Position numbers and translations under genes: made by a program. From Sphingomonas sp. YR710 (lineage in GTDB: Bacteria > Pseudomonadota > Alphaproteobacteria > Sphingomonadales > Sphingomonadaceae), in contig NZ_FMZJ01000013.1 in the NCBI RefSeq assembly GCF_900101455.1, forward strand, positions 62,001 through 126,000: DNA of 64,000 nucleotides, in the 5' to 3' direction. This document shows positions 44,652-53,902 of this stretch, piece after piece. Under the pieces are notes generated by a model. The model was not told the origin of the DNA. It worked only from the letters and a program-made list of their open reading frames with translations, and did no database searches. Position 1 is the first letter of the stretch; each line of letters starts with the position of its first letter.

Positions 44652-45563
44652 ATGATGGATCCCGAGATCGTTGCCGACAGCGAGCGCCGCGGCCTGCTCG
44701 CGCGCCTGCCCAGGACGGTCCGCGATCTGGTGCAACTGGCGCGCTTCGATCGGCCGATCGGCTGGTGGCTCTTGTTCTGGCCGGGGGCGTGGAGCATCGC
44801 ACTGGCCGGGGCGGCGTTCCGGCGCTGGGATCTGCTCTTGTGGTTTCTGCTCGGGTCTATCGCGATGCGCGGGGCCGGCTGCGTCTATAATGACATCGTT
44901 GATCGCGATCTCGACCGGAAGGTCTCGCGGACGGCGCAGCGTCCGCTGGCGAGCGGGCGGATCAGCATCAAAGCGGCTTGGGCATGGCTCGCGGGCTTGT
45001 GTCTGGTCGGGTTGATCGCACTGATCCAGCTCAATTCGGTCGCAGCTGTGACGGCGCTCGCCAGCCTCGGCGCGGTGGCCGCCTATCCATTCATGAAGCG
45101 GATCACCTGGTGGCCGCAGGCATGGCTCGGCATCGTCTTCTCCTGGGCGGCTTTGGTCGGCTGGCCGGCGGCGACCGGCGGGTTCGCGCCGGCTTTGTGG
45201 CTGCTGTATTCCGGGTCGATCTGCTGGGTGATCGGCTATGATACGATCTATGCGCTTCAGGATATCGAGGATGATGCGCTGGCTGGCGTCAAATCCTCGG
45301 CGCGCGCGCTGGGCGCGCATGCGCGGGGCGGGGTCGCTGTGTTCTATGTTCTCGCCCTCATTCTGTGGGGAGCGGCTTTCTGGCTGGTTCGGCCGCAACT
45401 TCTGGGTCTGGTCGGGCTGGCGCCGATGGCGGTCCATCTCGGCTGGCAGGTGATCGCGCTGGATCGAAGGGATCCGGCCGATGCGCTCGCGAAATTCCGG
45501 GCGAACCGCTTCGCCGGGCTACTGATGTTCCTCGCCTGCCTCGTGATCGGCGCGACAGCGTGA
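44652..45563 (+). CDS. ubiA: 4-hydroxybenzoate octaprenyltransferase
   Basis: A 303-residue integral membrane prenyltransferase of ubiquinone synthesis, joining a polyprenyl chain to 4-hydroxybenzoate. The Asp-rich motifs NDIVDRDLDRKVSRTAQRPL and YALQDIEDDALAGVKSSA, both binding Mg-diphosphate, are intact among about eight helices. A second ATG follows the first at 44655. pmbA follows after 55 bp in the same direction. Confidence 0.95.
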   Translation: MMDPEIVADSERRGLLARLPRTVRDLVQLARFDRPIGWWLLFWPGAWSIALAGAAFRRWDLLLWFLLGSIAMRGAGCVYNDIVDRDLDRKVSRTAQRPLASGRISIKAAWAWLAGLCLVGLIALIQLNSVAAVTALASLGAVAAYPFMKRITWWPQAWLGIVFSWAALVGWPAATGGFAPALWLLYSGSICWVIGYDTIYALQDIEDDALAGVKSSARALGAHARGGVAVFYVLALILWGAAFWLVRPQLLGLVGLAPMAVHLGWQVIALDRRDPADALAKFRANRFAGLLMFLACLVIGATA

Positions 45564-45618
45564 GGATTTATTGCCGATAGGCTTTGACGTTCGGCACCCT
45601 GCTTCCTAAGTCCGGCTG

Positions 45619-46965
45619 ATGTTCACAGTCCCCCAAGCCGAAGATCGTACCGCCGCCCTCGTCTCCGCAGCCGCCAAGGCCGGCGCGGATGCCGCCGATG
45701 CGCTCTATGTCTGCAACGCCTCCACCCAGATATCAGTGCGCCTCGGCGCGCTCGAGGATGTCGAACGATCGGAGGGGGAGGAAATCGGTCTGCGCGTGTT
45801 CGTCGGCAGCCGATCGGCCAGCGTGTCCTCGTCCGATCTGTCGGACGATGCGCTGTCGGCACTGGTCGAACGCGCGGTGGCGATGGCGCGTGAGGCACCC
45901 GAGGATCCCTGGTCGGGGCTGGCCCCCGAAGACCGGTTGCTGCGCGGGGCGGCGCCCGATGTCGATGGCGATGACCATGCCGATCCGTCGCCGGCGCAGC
46001 TGCGCGAACGTGCCGAAGCCGCCGAGGACGCCGCCCGCGCGGTGACCGGCGTCACCAACAGCGAAGGTGCGGGGGCTTCGGCCAGCCGTACCGTGATCGC
46101 GCTGGCGACCAGCCATGGTTTCGCGCGCGGCTATACGTCGAGCGGCTATGGCTGTTCGGCCAGCGTGATCGCCGGCGAAGGCGGCGGTATGCAGCGCGAT
46201 TATGCGTTTCATTCGACCCGCCATCTCGAGGATCTGGAAGATGCGCAGGCGATCGGGCAGCGTGCGGGCGAGCGCGCGGTTCGGCGCTTGAACCCGGGAA
46301 AGCTGAGCAGCGGCGCGATGCCGGTCGTCTATGATCCGCGCGTGGGATCGGGGCTGCTAGGCCATCTGATCGGCGCGATCACCGGATCGTCGATTGCCCG
46401 GCGGACAAGCTTCCTGCTCGATAGCCTCGGCACTGCGGTGTTCGGGCCGGGCATCGTTGTGCGCGATGATCCGCTGCGCCCGCGCGGGCAACGATCCAAG
46501 CCGTTCGATGGCGAGGGGTTGCCGACCGCAGCGAGCGATATCATCGCCGATGGCGTCCTCACCGGCTGGTTGATGGATTCGGCCTCGGCCCGGCAGCTCG
46601 GCCTCTCGCCGACCGGCCATGCCACGCGCGGTGTTGGCGGGCCTCCCGGAACGGGGGTTACCAACCTTTATCTGCAGGCGGGAAGCCTCTCGCCGGCGGA
46701 GTTGATCGCGGATATCACGCTGGGCGTCTATGTTACCGAGCTGATCGGGCAGGGCGTCAACGGTGTCACCGGCGACTATAGCCGCGGCGCTTCGGGCTTC
46801 GTGATTCGCGACGGCCAGATTTGCGAGCCGGTCGCCGAGATCACGGTCGCAGGCAATCTCAAGGATATGTATCGCGAATTGACGCCGGCTTCGGATCTGG
46901 AATTCCGCCGGGCCGTTGATGTTCCCACGATCAGGATCGAAGGGATGATGGTGGCCGGTGCCTGA
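45619..46965 (+). CDS. pmbA: TldD/PmbA family metallopeptidase subunit, PmbA (TldE)
   Basis: A 448-residue protein of the TldD/PmbA family, which forms a TldD-TldE complex that degrades unfolded peptides and matures some peptide products. The N-terminal domain (VRLGALEDVERSEGEEIGLRVF has the DVERSEGEE core) and the C-terminal catalytic-like domain (SSGAMPVVYDPRVGSGLLGHL, DYSRGASGFVI) match PmbA, the non-metal subunit. It overlaps the phosphatase gene by 8 bp. Confidence 0.93.
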   Translation: MFTVPQAEDRTAALVSAAAKAGADAADALYVCNASTQISVRLGALEDVERSEGEEIGLRVFVGSRSASVSSSDLSDDALSALVERAVAMAREAPEDPWSGLAPEDRLLRGAAPDVDGDDHADPSPAQLRERAEAAEDAARAVTGVTNSEGAGASASRTVIALATSHGFARGYTSSGYGCSASVIAGEGGGMQRDYAFHSTRHLEDLEDAQAIGQRAGERAVRRLNPGKLSSGAMPVVYDPRVGSGLLGHLIGAITGSSIARRTSFLLDSLGTAVFGPGIVVRDDPLRPRGQRSKPFDGEGLPTAASDIIADGVLTGWLMDSASARQLGLSPTGHATRGVGGPPGTGVTNLYLQAGSLSPAELIADITLGVYVTELIGQGVNGVTGDYSRGASGFVIRDGQICEPVAEITVAGNLKDMYRELTPASDLEFRRAVDVPTIRIEGMMVAGA

Positions 46966-47737
46966 AACGCTTCTGGATGCGGTCAGCGCGGTGGCGGCCG
47001 AAGTGGGCGCCATGGCGCTCGCATCGTGGCGCGGCGACTTTCGGCACTGGAACAAGGACGAGGGCAGCCCGGTCAGCGATATCGATCTGGCGGCCGATGC
47101 CTTGCTCTACGAGCGGCTGATGGCGATCGATCCCGAAGCCGGCTGGCTGTCCGAAGAAACCGCCGACAATGCCTCGCGGCTCAACTGCGTTCGCGTGTGG
47201 GTTGTCGATCCGATCGACGGTACCCGCGATTATGTGCGCGGTCGTGACGGCTGGGCGGTGTCGATCGCGCTGGTCGAGGGCGGGCGGCCGCTGATCGGCG
47301 TGCTCGATGCCCCCGCGCGCGGCGAGCATTGGCGCGCGCAATCGGGGCAAGGGGCGACGCGCAACGGCGTGCCATTGATCGCGTCGCGCCGTACCGATTT
47401 GTTCGGCGCACGCGTGCCGGCCGACGTGCTGATGAAGCAGGATGCCGATCTGGTGACGGTCCCCAAACCCAATTCGATCGCGCTCAGGATCGCGATGGTG
47501 GCGGCGGGCGAGGCCGATCTGCTGGCGACGATCCGCTGGGGGCATGAATGGGATATCGCGGCGGCCGCGCTGATCGCGCAGGAGGCGGGTGCCACTGTGA
47601 CGAACGCCTTCGGCCATCCCCTGCGCTACAACAGCACCCGCGGCGAGGCGTTCGGCGTGCTGGCGACCGCGCCGGGGATCCATGCGTGCGCAGTGGAGCG
47701 GCTTGCGTCGCGGGCCGTGAAGGGCGTCGTGCGCTGA
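46958..47737 (+). CDS. Inositol monophosphatase family phosphatase (CysQ-like)
   Basis: A 259-residue Mg-dependent phosphatase of the inositol monophosphatase superfamily. The metal motifs are GWLSEETAD (Glu66/67), VVDPIDGTRD (Asp84, Asp87) and GHEWDIAAAALIAQEAGA. It could hydrolyse 3'-phosphoadenosine 5'-phosphate (CysQ), inositol phosphate or a related compound. It starts at GTG inside the end of pmbA, so the two are coupled. Followed by a GC-rich hairpin. Confidence 0.9.
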   Translation: MPETLLDAVSAVAAEVGAMALASWRGDFRHWNKDEGSPVSDIDLAADALLYERLMAIDPEAGWLSEETADNASRLNCVRVWVVDPIDGTRDYVRGRDGWAVSIALVEGGRPLIGVLDAPARGEHWRAQSGQGATRNGVPLIASRRTDLFGARVPADVLMKQDADLVTVPKPNSIALRIAMVAAGEADLLATIRWGHEWDIAAAALIAQEAGATVTNAFGHPLRYNSTRGEAFGVLATAPGIHACAVERLASRAVKGVVR

Positions 47738-47758
47738 AACCTCGCCGGCCCTTTTTTG

Positions 47759-47782
47759 ATCCTCCCCCTGGCGGGGGAGGAT
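47759..47782. repeat. 10-bp stem hairpin after the phosphatase gene
   Basis: ATCCTCCCCC and its complement pair around a TGGC loop. A run of six Ts precedes it on the plus strand rather than following it, so it is not a usual plus-strand terminator; read on the minus strand it is a hairpin followed by an A-run complement (six As), again not ideal. It more likely belongs to the genome's palindromic repeats. Confidence 0.65.
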
Positions 47783-47800
47783 GGAAAATGAATTCCGGCG

Positions 47801-48217
47801 CTACAAATCCAGCCGGCCGAACTCGATCTTCGGGCAGCGATCCATCACCACCTTGACGCCGGCGGCTTCGGCACGGGCTGCGGCGGACTCATTGATGACG
47901 CCCAGCTGAAGCCAGACGGCGCCGGCATGCGCCGCAATGGCGTCGTCGACGGCATCGCCGGCATCGTCCGGGTTGCGGAAGATATCGACGATATCGATCG
48001 GCTCGTGGATATCGTTCAGCGAGGCGACCGCGGTTTCGCCGTTGACCGATCGGCCCGTGAGCGCCGGATTGACGGGGATCACCTTGTAGCCGTGGGTTTG
48101 CAGAAAGCGCATCACGCCGTTGCTGGCGCGATCGGGGCGGTCGGATGCGCCGATCATCGCGATCGTGTGGGCATGCTGCAAAAGGCTGGCGATATCCTGG
48201 TCTGTATGGAGTGGCAT
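47801..48217 (-). CDS. CoA-binding domain protein (YccU-like)
   Basis: A 138-residue single-domain protein with a Rossmann-type CoA-binding fold (IAMIGASDRPDRASNGVMRF, VIPVNPALTG, VWLQLGVINES and MDRCPKIEF). Function of this family is unclear; it resembles the N-terminal part of succinyl-CoA synthetase alpha. It lies 25 bp downstream of the mrp-like gene. Confidence 0.9.
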   Translation of the reverse strand: MPLHTDQDIASLLQHAHTIAMIGASDRPDRASNGVMRFLQTHGYKVIPVNPALTGRSVNGETAVASLNDIHEPIDIVDIFRNPDDAGDAVDDAIAAHAGAVWLQLGVINESAAARAEAAGVKVVMDRCPKIEFGRLDL

Positions 48218-48242
48218 CGGCTTCTCCTGTAGAGCGGGCCTC

Positions 48243-49244
48243 TTAAAATGCGGCGCGCTTCACAGGGTTCAACCACTCTATGAGCTTCGCCGCAAGAGGG
48301 GCGAAGATCGTATCGTCATCCTGCGCGGCCGGCGGAAGGCCCGCATCGGACGCCATGCGGATGCCGATATCCAGCGGAACCCGGCCCAAAAACGGCAATG
48401 CCATCGTCAAAGCGGCCGCCTGTGCGCCACCCTGGCCGAACGGATCGGATATTTCGCCGCAGTGCGGACAGGCATAGCCGGCCATATTTTCGACCATGCC
48501 GATGATCGGAACATCGGCATGACGGAAGAAATCGACCGCGCGCGTGGCGTCCATCAGCGCCAGATCCTGCGGAGTCGAAATGATGATGGCGCCGGCCGGC
48601 TTGTATTTCTGGACCATCGTTAATTGCACGTCGCCGGTGCCCGGCGGCAGATCGATGATCAATATGTCGGTATCGCCCCATTCGGCGTCGATCAGCTGGC
48701 CCAGCGCATTGCCGGCCATCGGGCCGCGCCAGGCGATCGCCTGGCCGGGTTTGACGAGTTGCGCCATCGACAGCATCGGAATGCCGAGCGGCGACATGAT
48801 CGGATCCATCTTCTGGCCCTGCGCGGTCGGCCGCATGCCTTCGGTCGCCATCAGCCGGGCCTGCGAAGGGCCGTAAATATCGGCATCGACCAGCCCGACC
48901 TTCTTGCCCGCCCGGTGCAACGCGACGGCCAGGTTGACCGAGAGAGTCGATTTGCCGACCCCGCCCTTTCCGCTGCCGACGGCGATGATCCTGCGGCCGC
49001 GCTTCTCGGCGGTCATCGCCACGCGGACGCTTTCGACGCCGGGAACCGGGCCGAGCGCCGCCTTGACGGCCTGTTCCAGCTTTTCGCGTGCGCCGCTCGA
49101 CAAGCCGGTCACGTCGAGCACGACGGATGCGACGCCGTCGGCGAAGCGGGGTGCTGCGGCGCGCTTGCTCGCGATCAGGCCGCGGCTGCTGATGGGGTCG
49201 ATCACGCTGTCGAGCGCCAGCGAAAGGGAGTCGATGATATCCAT
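48243..49244 (-). CDS. Mrp/ApbC family Fe-S cluster carrier ATPase
   Basis: A 333-residue P-loop protein of the Mrp/NBP35 family involved in Fe-S cluster delivery. The N-terminal MIP18-like part (residues 1-80) is followed by Walker A IAVGSGKGGVGKSTLSVNLA and the cluster motif ACPHCGE (CxxC). The start at 49244 (MDIIDSLSLALDS) was chosen; 12 extra codons lie upstream. It is divergent from hflK. Confidence 0.93.
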   Translation of the reverse strand: MDIIDSLSLALDSVIDPISSRGLIASKRAAAPRFADGVASVVLDVTGLSSGAREKLEQAVKAALGPVPGVESVRVAMTAEKRGRRIIAVGSGKGGVGKSTLSVNLAVALHRAGKKVGLVDADIYGPSQARLMATEGMRPTAQGQKMDPIMSPLGIPMLSMAQLVKPGQAIAWRGPMAGNALGQLIDAEWGDTDILIIDLPPGTGDVQLTMVQKYKPAGAIIISTPQDLALMDATRAVDFFRHADVPIIGMVENMAGYACPHCGEISDPFGQGGAQAAALTMALPFLGRVPLDIGIRMASDAGLPPAAQDDDTIFAPLAAKLIEWLNPVKRAAF

Positions 49245-49315
49245 GCGCGTCCGCTTAGATCGTCGGCACGGAAAGAGCACTGTTTTTCCTCAGGAGCGGC
49301 ACCTATAATGGGCGC

Positions 49316-50368
49316 ATGAGTGAAAAATCCGAAGCGCAACCGCCGAGCATAGCCGTGTTGAATGAAGGTGGCCCCTGGGGCGGCGGTTCCGGCGGTGATG
49401 ATGGCGATGGAGCCAACAGTCCGTGGAATCAGGCTCCACGGCGCAAGCCGGGCGGCAGCGGGGGGCGTTCGGCGCTCGACGAACTTTTGCGGCGCGGGCG
49501 CGAGCGGTTTGGCGGCCCCGGAGCGCCTGAGCCGGACACCCGCAAGATCGCCAGCTTTGCGGCGATCGGCCTCGTGCTCGTCTGGCTGATCTGGACGAGC
49601 ATGCATCAGATCGACCCGCAGCAGCGCGGCGTGGTCACCCGCCTCGGCAGCTATGCCGGCATATTGCAGCCGGGCATGCGCTTTTCGTTTCCTGCGCCAA
49701 TTGACGTCGTCACCAAGATCGACGTCGAGGATATCCGCGTGAAGGATATCGGTTCGACATCCGCCAATGATCAGAATCTGGTGCTGACCGGCGATCAGAA
49801 CATCATAGATCTGGCTTATTCGGTGCGATGGAACATTCGCGATCCGGAACTCTATCTATATCAGCTCGCCGATCCCGACGACACAGTGGGGGAAGTCGCC
49901 GAGAGCGCGATGCGGGCCGAGGTTGCGCGCGTGTCGTTGAACGATGCGATCGGGCCGCAGCGCAGCCAGATCGAAGCGCGTGTCGCGCAGCGCATGCAGG
50001 AGATTCTCGACAGCTATCGATCGGGGATCGCGGTGCAGGGTGTGGCGATCAAGCAGGCCGACCCGCCTGCCAAGGTCAACGATGCCTTCAAATCGGTGTC
50101 GGCCGCCCAGCAGGAAGCGCAGACATATCTGAACCAGGCACGGGCTTATTCGCAGCAGCTGGGCGCGAAAGCGGAAGGCGAAGCGGCGGCCTTTGACAAG
50201 GTCTATGCGCAGTACAGGCTTGCGCCCGAGGTCACCCGCCGCCGCATGTATTACGAAACGATGGAACGCGTGTTGGCCAAGACCGACAAGACGGTCGTCG
50301 AGGCGCCCGGCGTGGTGCCCTACCTCGCCTTGCCTCCGGCTGCCGCAAAGGGAACGCCGGCACAATGA
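49316..50368 (+). CDS. hflK: FtsH protease modulator HflK
   Basis: A 350-residue membrane-anchored SPFH/stomatin protein. The Gly/Ser-rich cytosolic N-terminus (GGSGGDDGDGANSPWN, GGSGGRSALDELLRRGRERF), one membrane helix (~80-98) and the SPFH domain (QIDPQQRGVVTRLGSY) are typical of HflK. It forms a complex with HflC around FtsH. It overlaps hflC by 4 bp (ATGA). Confidence 0.95.
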   Translation: MSEKSEAQPPSIAVLNEGGPWGGGSGGDDGDGANSPWNQAPRRKPGGSGGRSALDELLRRGRERFGGPGAPEPDTRKIASFAAIGLVLVWLIWTSMHQIDPQQRGVVTRLGSYAGILQPGMRFSFPAPIDVVTKIDVEDIRVKDIGSTSANDQNLVLTGDQNIIDLAYSVRWNIRDPELYLYQLADPDDTVGEVAESAMRAEVARVSLNDAIGPQRSQIEARVAQRMQEILDSYRSGIAVQGVAIKQADPPAKVNDAFKSVSAAQQEAQTYLNQARAYSQQLGAKAEGEAAAFDKVYAQYRLAPEVTRRRMYYETMERVLAKTDKTVVEAPGVVPYLALPPAAAKGTPAQ

Positions 50369-51234
50369 ATGGTTCGTTGAACACTGTCAGCCGCGGGATG
50401 ATCGGCTGGGCGATTGCCGCGGTCACGCTTGTCGTCGCGGTATCCAGCATCTTTGCCGTGGTCCCGGAGACGCAACAGGCGCTGATCGTGCGCGTCGGCC
50501 AGCCCGTTCGCGTCTATAACGCCTATCGGTCGAACGAAGAGTTCGGTCGGACCGGTGCCGGGCTGATCGCCCGCATTCCGTTTTTCGAGAATGTCGTCTG
50601 GATCGACAAGCGCGTGCTCGATTTCGATATGCAGCGCCAGTCGGTGCTGTCGACCGATCAGTTGCGGCTCGAGGTCGATGCATTTGCCCGTTATCGGATC
50701 ATCGATCCGCTGCGCATGTATATCACCGCCGGCAGCGAGCGGCGGGTAGGCGAGGCGTTGCGCCCTATTTTGGGATCATCGCTTCGGAACGAACTGGGCA
50801 AGCGGCCGTTTGCAGCCTTGCTCAGCCCCGAGCGCGGACAGGTGATGAACAATATCCAGGCTCGGCTGAATCATGTCGCCGCGCAATATGGCGCAGAAAT
50901 TGTCGACGTGCGGATCAAACGCGCGGACCTGCCCGATGGCACGCCGCTCGAATCGGCGTTCCAGCGGATGCGCACAGCGCGCGAGCAGGAAGCCAGGTCG
51001 ATCCTCGCCGAAGGACGCAAGCAGGCACAAATCGTCACTGCCGAAGCCGATGCGCAAGCTGCGGGCGTTTATGCGGCTAGCTTCGGGAAGGATCCGAATT
51101 TTTACGATTTCTACCGGGCGATGCAATCCTATCGCGCGACATTCGGCACCGACGGACAGGAAGCGCCCGGCACGTCGACGATGATCCTGTCACCTGACAA
51201 TGAATATTTACGTCAGTTTCGGGGGAAGCCCTGA
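50365..51234 (+). CDS. hflC: FtsH protease modulator HflC
   Basis: A 289-residue SPFH protein with an N-terminal membrane helix (GMIGWAIAAVTLVVAVSSIF), the partner of HflK. FAVVPETQQALIVRVGQPV and RMRTAREQEARSILAEGRKQ are characteristic. It is translationally coupled to hflK and followed after 104 bp by the DegP-like protease, the usual quality-control grouping. Confidence 0.95.
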   Translation: MNGSLNTVSRGMIGWAIAAVTLVVAVSSIFAVVPETQQALIVRVGQPVRVYNAYRSNEEFGRTGAGLIARIPFFENVVWIDKRVLDFDMQRQSVLSTDQLRLEVDAFARYRIIDPLRMYITAGSERRVGEALRPILGSSLRNELGKRPFAALLSPERGQVMNNIQARLNHVAAQYGAEIVDVRIKRADLPDGTPLESAFQRMRTAREQEARSILAEGRKQAQIVTAEADAQAAGVYAASFGKDPNFYDFYRAMQSYRATFGTDGQEAPGTSTMILSPDNEYLRQFRGKP

Positions 51235-51338
51235 TCGCGGGCGCATGCGTTCAACCTCGGTTCAGTCTGATATGATGAAAAAACGTGCCCGAAATATGTT
51301 TAACTGGGCAAAACAGGAGTTCTAAGGAGTTGGCCAAA

Positions 51339-52895
51339 GTGCGTTATGCTTATGCAATTACTGCGGCCCTGCTTGCTGGTGGCGCCACGGCAACCTTGAC
51401 GATGCAACAGCCGGTCGGCGCGCAGGTCGCGCAAAATGCCCCCGGTACGATTTCGGCCGCCGCGCCCAAGGCCGGCGCGCCGATGAGCTTTGCCGATCTG
51501 GCTGCCAGGCTTCAGCCGGCGGTGGTCAATATTTCGACGACCCAGAAGATCCAGGTCAAGAATGGCGCCAACGCCTTTGCTGGAACGCCGTTCGAGGAGC
51601 TGTTCAAGCGGTTCGGCGGCGGGACCGACGATAATGGCAAGCCGATCACCCGCGAGGCGACGTCGCTCGGTTCGGGCTTCATCATTTCGCCGGATGGCTA
51701 TGTCGTAACCAACAACCATGTGATTTCGGGTGGTTCGCCACAGGAAGGCAGCAGTGCGGTGGTCAGTTCGATCACAGTCACCTTGCCGGATCGCAAGGAA
51801 TATAAGGCGACCATCGTAGGCCGCGATCAGACGTCCGACCTAGCCTTGCTGAAGATCGATGCGAAGAATCTGCCATTCGTCCAGTTCGGTGATTCGACGC
51901 GGGCGCGGGTTGGCGACTGGGTGGTGGCCATCGGTAATCCGTTTGGGCTCGGCGGTACGGTGACGGCCGGCATCGTCTCGGCGCTCCATCGCAGCATCGG
52001 CGCGCCTGGTCCGTTCGATCGCTATATCCAGACCGATGCATCGATCAACCAGGGCAATAGCGGTGGCCCCATGTTCGATCTCGAAGGCAATGTGATCGGC
52101 ATCAATACCGCGATCTTCTCGCCTACGGGCGGCAATGTCGGTATCGGTTTCGCGATTCCGGCCGAAGAGGCGAAGCCGGTGATCGAGGCGCTGAAATCGG
52201 GCAGCAAGATCAAGCGCGGCTATCTCGGCGTCGGTATCCAGCCCATGACCGAGGATATCGCCGCCGGCCTGGGCTTGCCCAAAGACCATGGCGAGCTTGT
52301 CGCGCGGGTCGAGCCTGGCGAAGCCGCGGCGCGGGCCGGGATCCGGCAGGGCGACGTGATCGTGAAGGTCAATGGTCAGGACGTGACGCCGGACAATACC
52401 TTGTCCTACATCGTGGCGAAGGCACCGGTCGGCACCAAGATGCCGATCGAACTGATCCGTGAGGGCCAGCGCAAGTCGCTGATCGTGACGATCGGTGAGC
52501 GGCCGCCGGAGGATCAACTCGCCGGCGCTGCCAATCCGGGCGACGACGAAAGCGATGATAATGCCGGGCAGGCAAATCCCGATCAGTCGACCCGCAATAC
52601 GCTGGGCCTGGGCTTCCAGACACTGACGCCGGAACTCGATCGCAAGCTTGGTTTGCCGGGGACGGTGCGTGGTGTGGTGATCAACTATGTCGACCCGTCG
52701 AGCGATGCCGGTACGGTCGGCCTCCAGCCACGCGACGTGATCCTGCAGATCGATCAGATCCCGGTGACGACCAGCCAGGCTGCCGCTGCCGCGATCGAGG
52801 CTGCACGCAAGGCAAAGAAGTCGACCGTCCTGCTGTTCGTCCAGCGCGGCAACAGTCCGGGCAGGTATATCGGCGTCAAACTCAAGGGCAATTGA
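51339..52895 (+). CDS. degP: Periplasmic DegP/Do family serine protease
   Basis: A 518-residue HtrA-type protease-chaperone. The signal peptide spans about residues 1-30 (AYAITAALLAGGATATLTMQ). The catalytic triad is His127 (NNHVISG), Asp167 (TSDLALL) and Ser241 (QGNSGGPMFD), followed by two PDZ domains (about 305-390 and 425-510). The start at 51339 is GTG, with AAGGAG nine bases upstream; a TTG right after the Shine-Dalgarno is too close. Directly downstream are a REP-like hairpin and a bidirectional terminator. Confidence 0.94.
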   Translation: MRYAYAITAALLAGGATATLTMQQPVGAQVAQNAPGTISAAAPKAGAPMSFADLAARLQPAVVNISTTQKIQVKNGANAFAGTPFEELFKRFGGGTDDNGKPITREATSLGSGFIISPDGYVVTNNHVISGGSPQEGSSAVVSSITVTLPDRKEYKATIVGRDQTSDLALLKIDAKNLPFVQFGDSTRARVGDWVVAIGNPFGLGGTVTAGIVSALHRSIGAPGPFDRYIQTDASINQGNSGGPMFDLEGNVIGINTAIFSPTGGNVGIGFAIPAEEAKPVIEALKSGSKIKRGYLGVGIQPMTEDIAAGLGLPKDHGELVARVEPGEAAARAGIRQGDVIVKVNGQDVTPDNTLSYIVAKAPVGTKMPIELIREGQRKSLIVTIGERPPEDQLAGAANPGDDESDDNAGQANPDQSTRNTLGLGFQTLTPELDRKLGLPGTVRGVVINYVDPSSDAGTVGLQPRDVILQIDQIPVTTSQAAAAAIEAARKAKKSTVLLFVQRGNSPGRYIGVKLKGN

Positions 52896-52902
52896 GCAGG
52901 TG

Positions 52903-52930
52903 CCTCATCCCGGCGCAAGCCGGGATGAGG
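52903..52930. repeat. REP-like 12-bp stem hairpin downstream of degP
   Basis: CCTCATCCCGGC and GCCGGGATGAGG pair around a GCAA loop. It begins eight bases after the degP stop codon. The CCCGGC-GCAA-GCCGGG core is of a kind often repeated between genes in sphingomonads; it probably protects the transcript 3' end. Confidence 0.75.
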
Positions 52931-52946
52931 CTGTGGCCAATGACAC

Positions 52947-52990
52947 AAAAAAGGGGCGGGGTGGTCTGACCACTCCGCCCCCTTTCTTGT
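52947..52990. terminator. Bidirectional Rho-independent terminator between degP and omp gene
   Basis: The sequence GGGGCGGGGTGGT (52953-52965) pairs with ACCACTCCGCCCC (52969-52981) over 13 positions with one G-U, with a CTG loop. A run of A bases (52947-52952) lies on the left and a T-rich stretch (CCTTTCTT) on the right, so either strand sees a hairpin followed by Us. It would serve convergent degP and the outer-membrane protein gene. Confidence 0.8.
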
Positions 52991-52999
52991 CGAGCTAGC

Positions 53000-53779
53000 T
53001 CAGAACCGGTAGCTGACGGTCGCGGCGATCGTGTGATAGCCGAACTTGCTGAACTGGCGCTGCATGTCGGTGCCGGTGCCATAAATACCGCCCGTGCCAT
53101 GGACGCTATAATCATGGTTCTTCAGGCTGGTGAACAGATAGAGGGCGCCGATCGAAACCGGGCCGACCTTCTGTTCGATACCACCGCCATAGTTAAATCC
53201 CCACGCGCCCTTGCTCGAATTGGTGGTCGTGAAGGCGGCCGTGGCATCGGACGTGGCAAACGTGTTGTGGATCTTGCCATAAGCAACACCACCCGTGCCG
53301 TAGAGCATCGTTCCGTGATAATCATAGCCTATGCGGCCGCGGATCGATCCGTTCTCCTTCAGCTTCGAACCGAGCCGATAGACGTTGCCGGTCGAGCTGA
53401 ATGCGGTGACGTTGTCGAAAAGATAGGCCTTGCCCCCTTCGATCACGGCGCCGATCACGGGGCCGTGATCGGTCCCGAATTCATAGTCGTAGCCGGCATG
53501 GATCTTCCATTGACCGGCATCATTGTCCTTGCGGCAGCCGGTGTTCCGGCTGGGCGAAGTCGGTGCGCCGCCGCAGAAAGTCGTCGGCAACGTGGCGCTT
53601 GAGGTCGAATAGGTGACATGCTCATCACCATCCCGCGGCTGCCACGTATAGCCGATCTGGCCGCCGACATAAGGGCCGGTCCAGTTGGCGGGCCCAGTCT
53701 TCAAATCCTGCGCATTCGCCGCGGTGACGCCAAGCGCCAGAACGGCAATCGCTGCCGAAGTGGAAAATAGGGTTCTCAT
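53000..53779 (-). CDS. Outer-membrane beta-barrel porin-like protein (Omp25/31-like)
   Basis: A 259-residue protein with a signal peptide (LFSTSAAIAVLALGVTAANAQ) and an eight-strand barrel pattern: NWTGPYVGGQIGY at the first strand, GRIGYDYHGTMLYGTGGVAYG in the middle and a terminal ATVSYRF with the C-terminal Phe needed for BAM recognition. Two cysteines may form a disulfide in an outer loop (FCGGAPTS, GCRKD). It is transcribed from the 123-bp gap before it. Confidence 0.88.
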   Translation of the reverse strand: MRTLFSTSAAIAVLALGVTAANAQDLKTGPANWTGPYVGGQIGYTWQPRDGDEHVTYSTSSATLPTTFCGGAPTSPSRNTGCRKDNDAGQWKIHAGYDYEFGTDHGPVIGAVIEGGKAYLFDNVTAFSSTGNVYRLGSKLKENGSIRGRIGYDYHGTMLYGTGGVAYGKIHNTFATSDATAAFTTTNSSKGAWGFNYGGGIEQKVGPVSIGALYLFTSLKNHDYSVHGTGGIYGTGTDMQRQFSKFGYHTIAATVSYRF

Positions 53780-53849
53780 TGTTCACTAAACCTTTCTGCT
53801 ACCGTAACGGCTTGGCTCAGAACGGATTAGTTTAGGATTCGATCCACCT

Positions 53850-53855
53850 ATTATA
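53850..53855 (-). promoter_or_regulatory. Candidate -10 box for the outer-membrane protein gene
   Basis: TATAAT reads on the minus strand at this site, 71 bases before the start codon at 53779. No good -35 hexamer is seen at 16-18 bases upstream, so this is only a candidate. Confidence 0.3.
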
Positions 53856-53902
53856 GGCTTTGGACTGAGTGTTGCCCGAATGCCGCATATGTTACTGAGT
53901 AA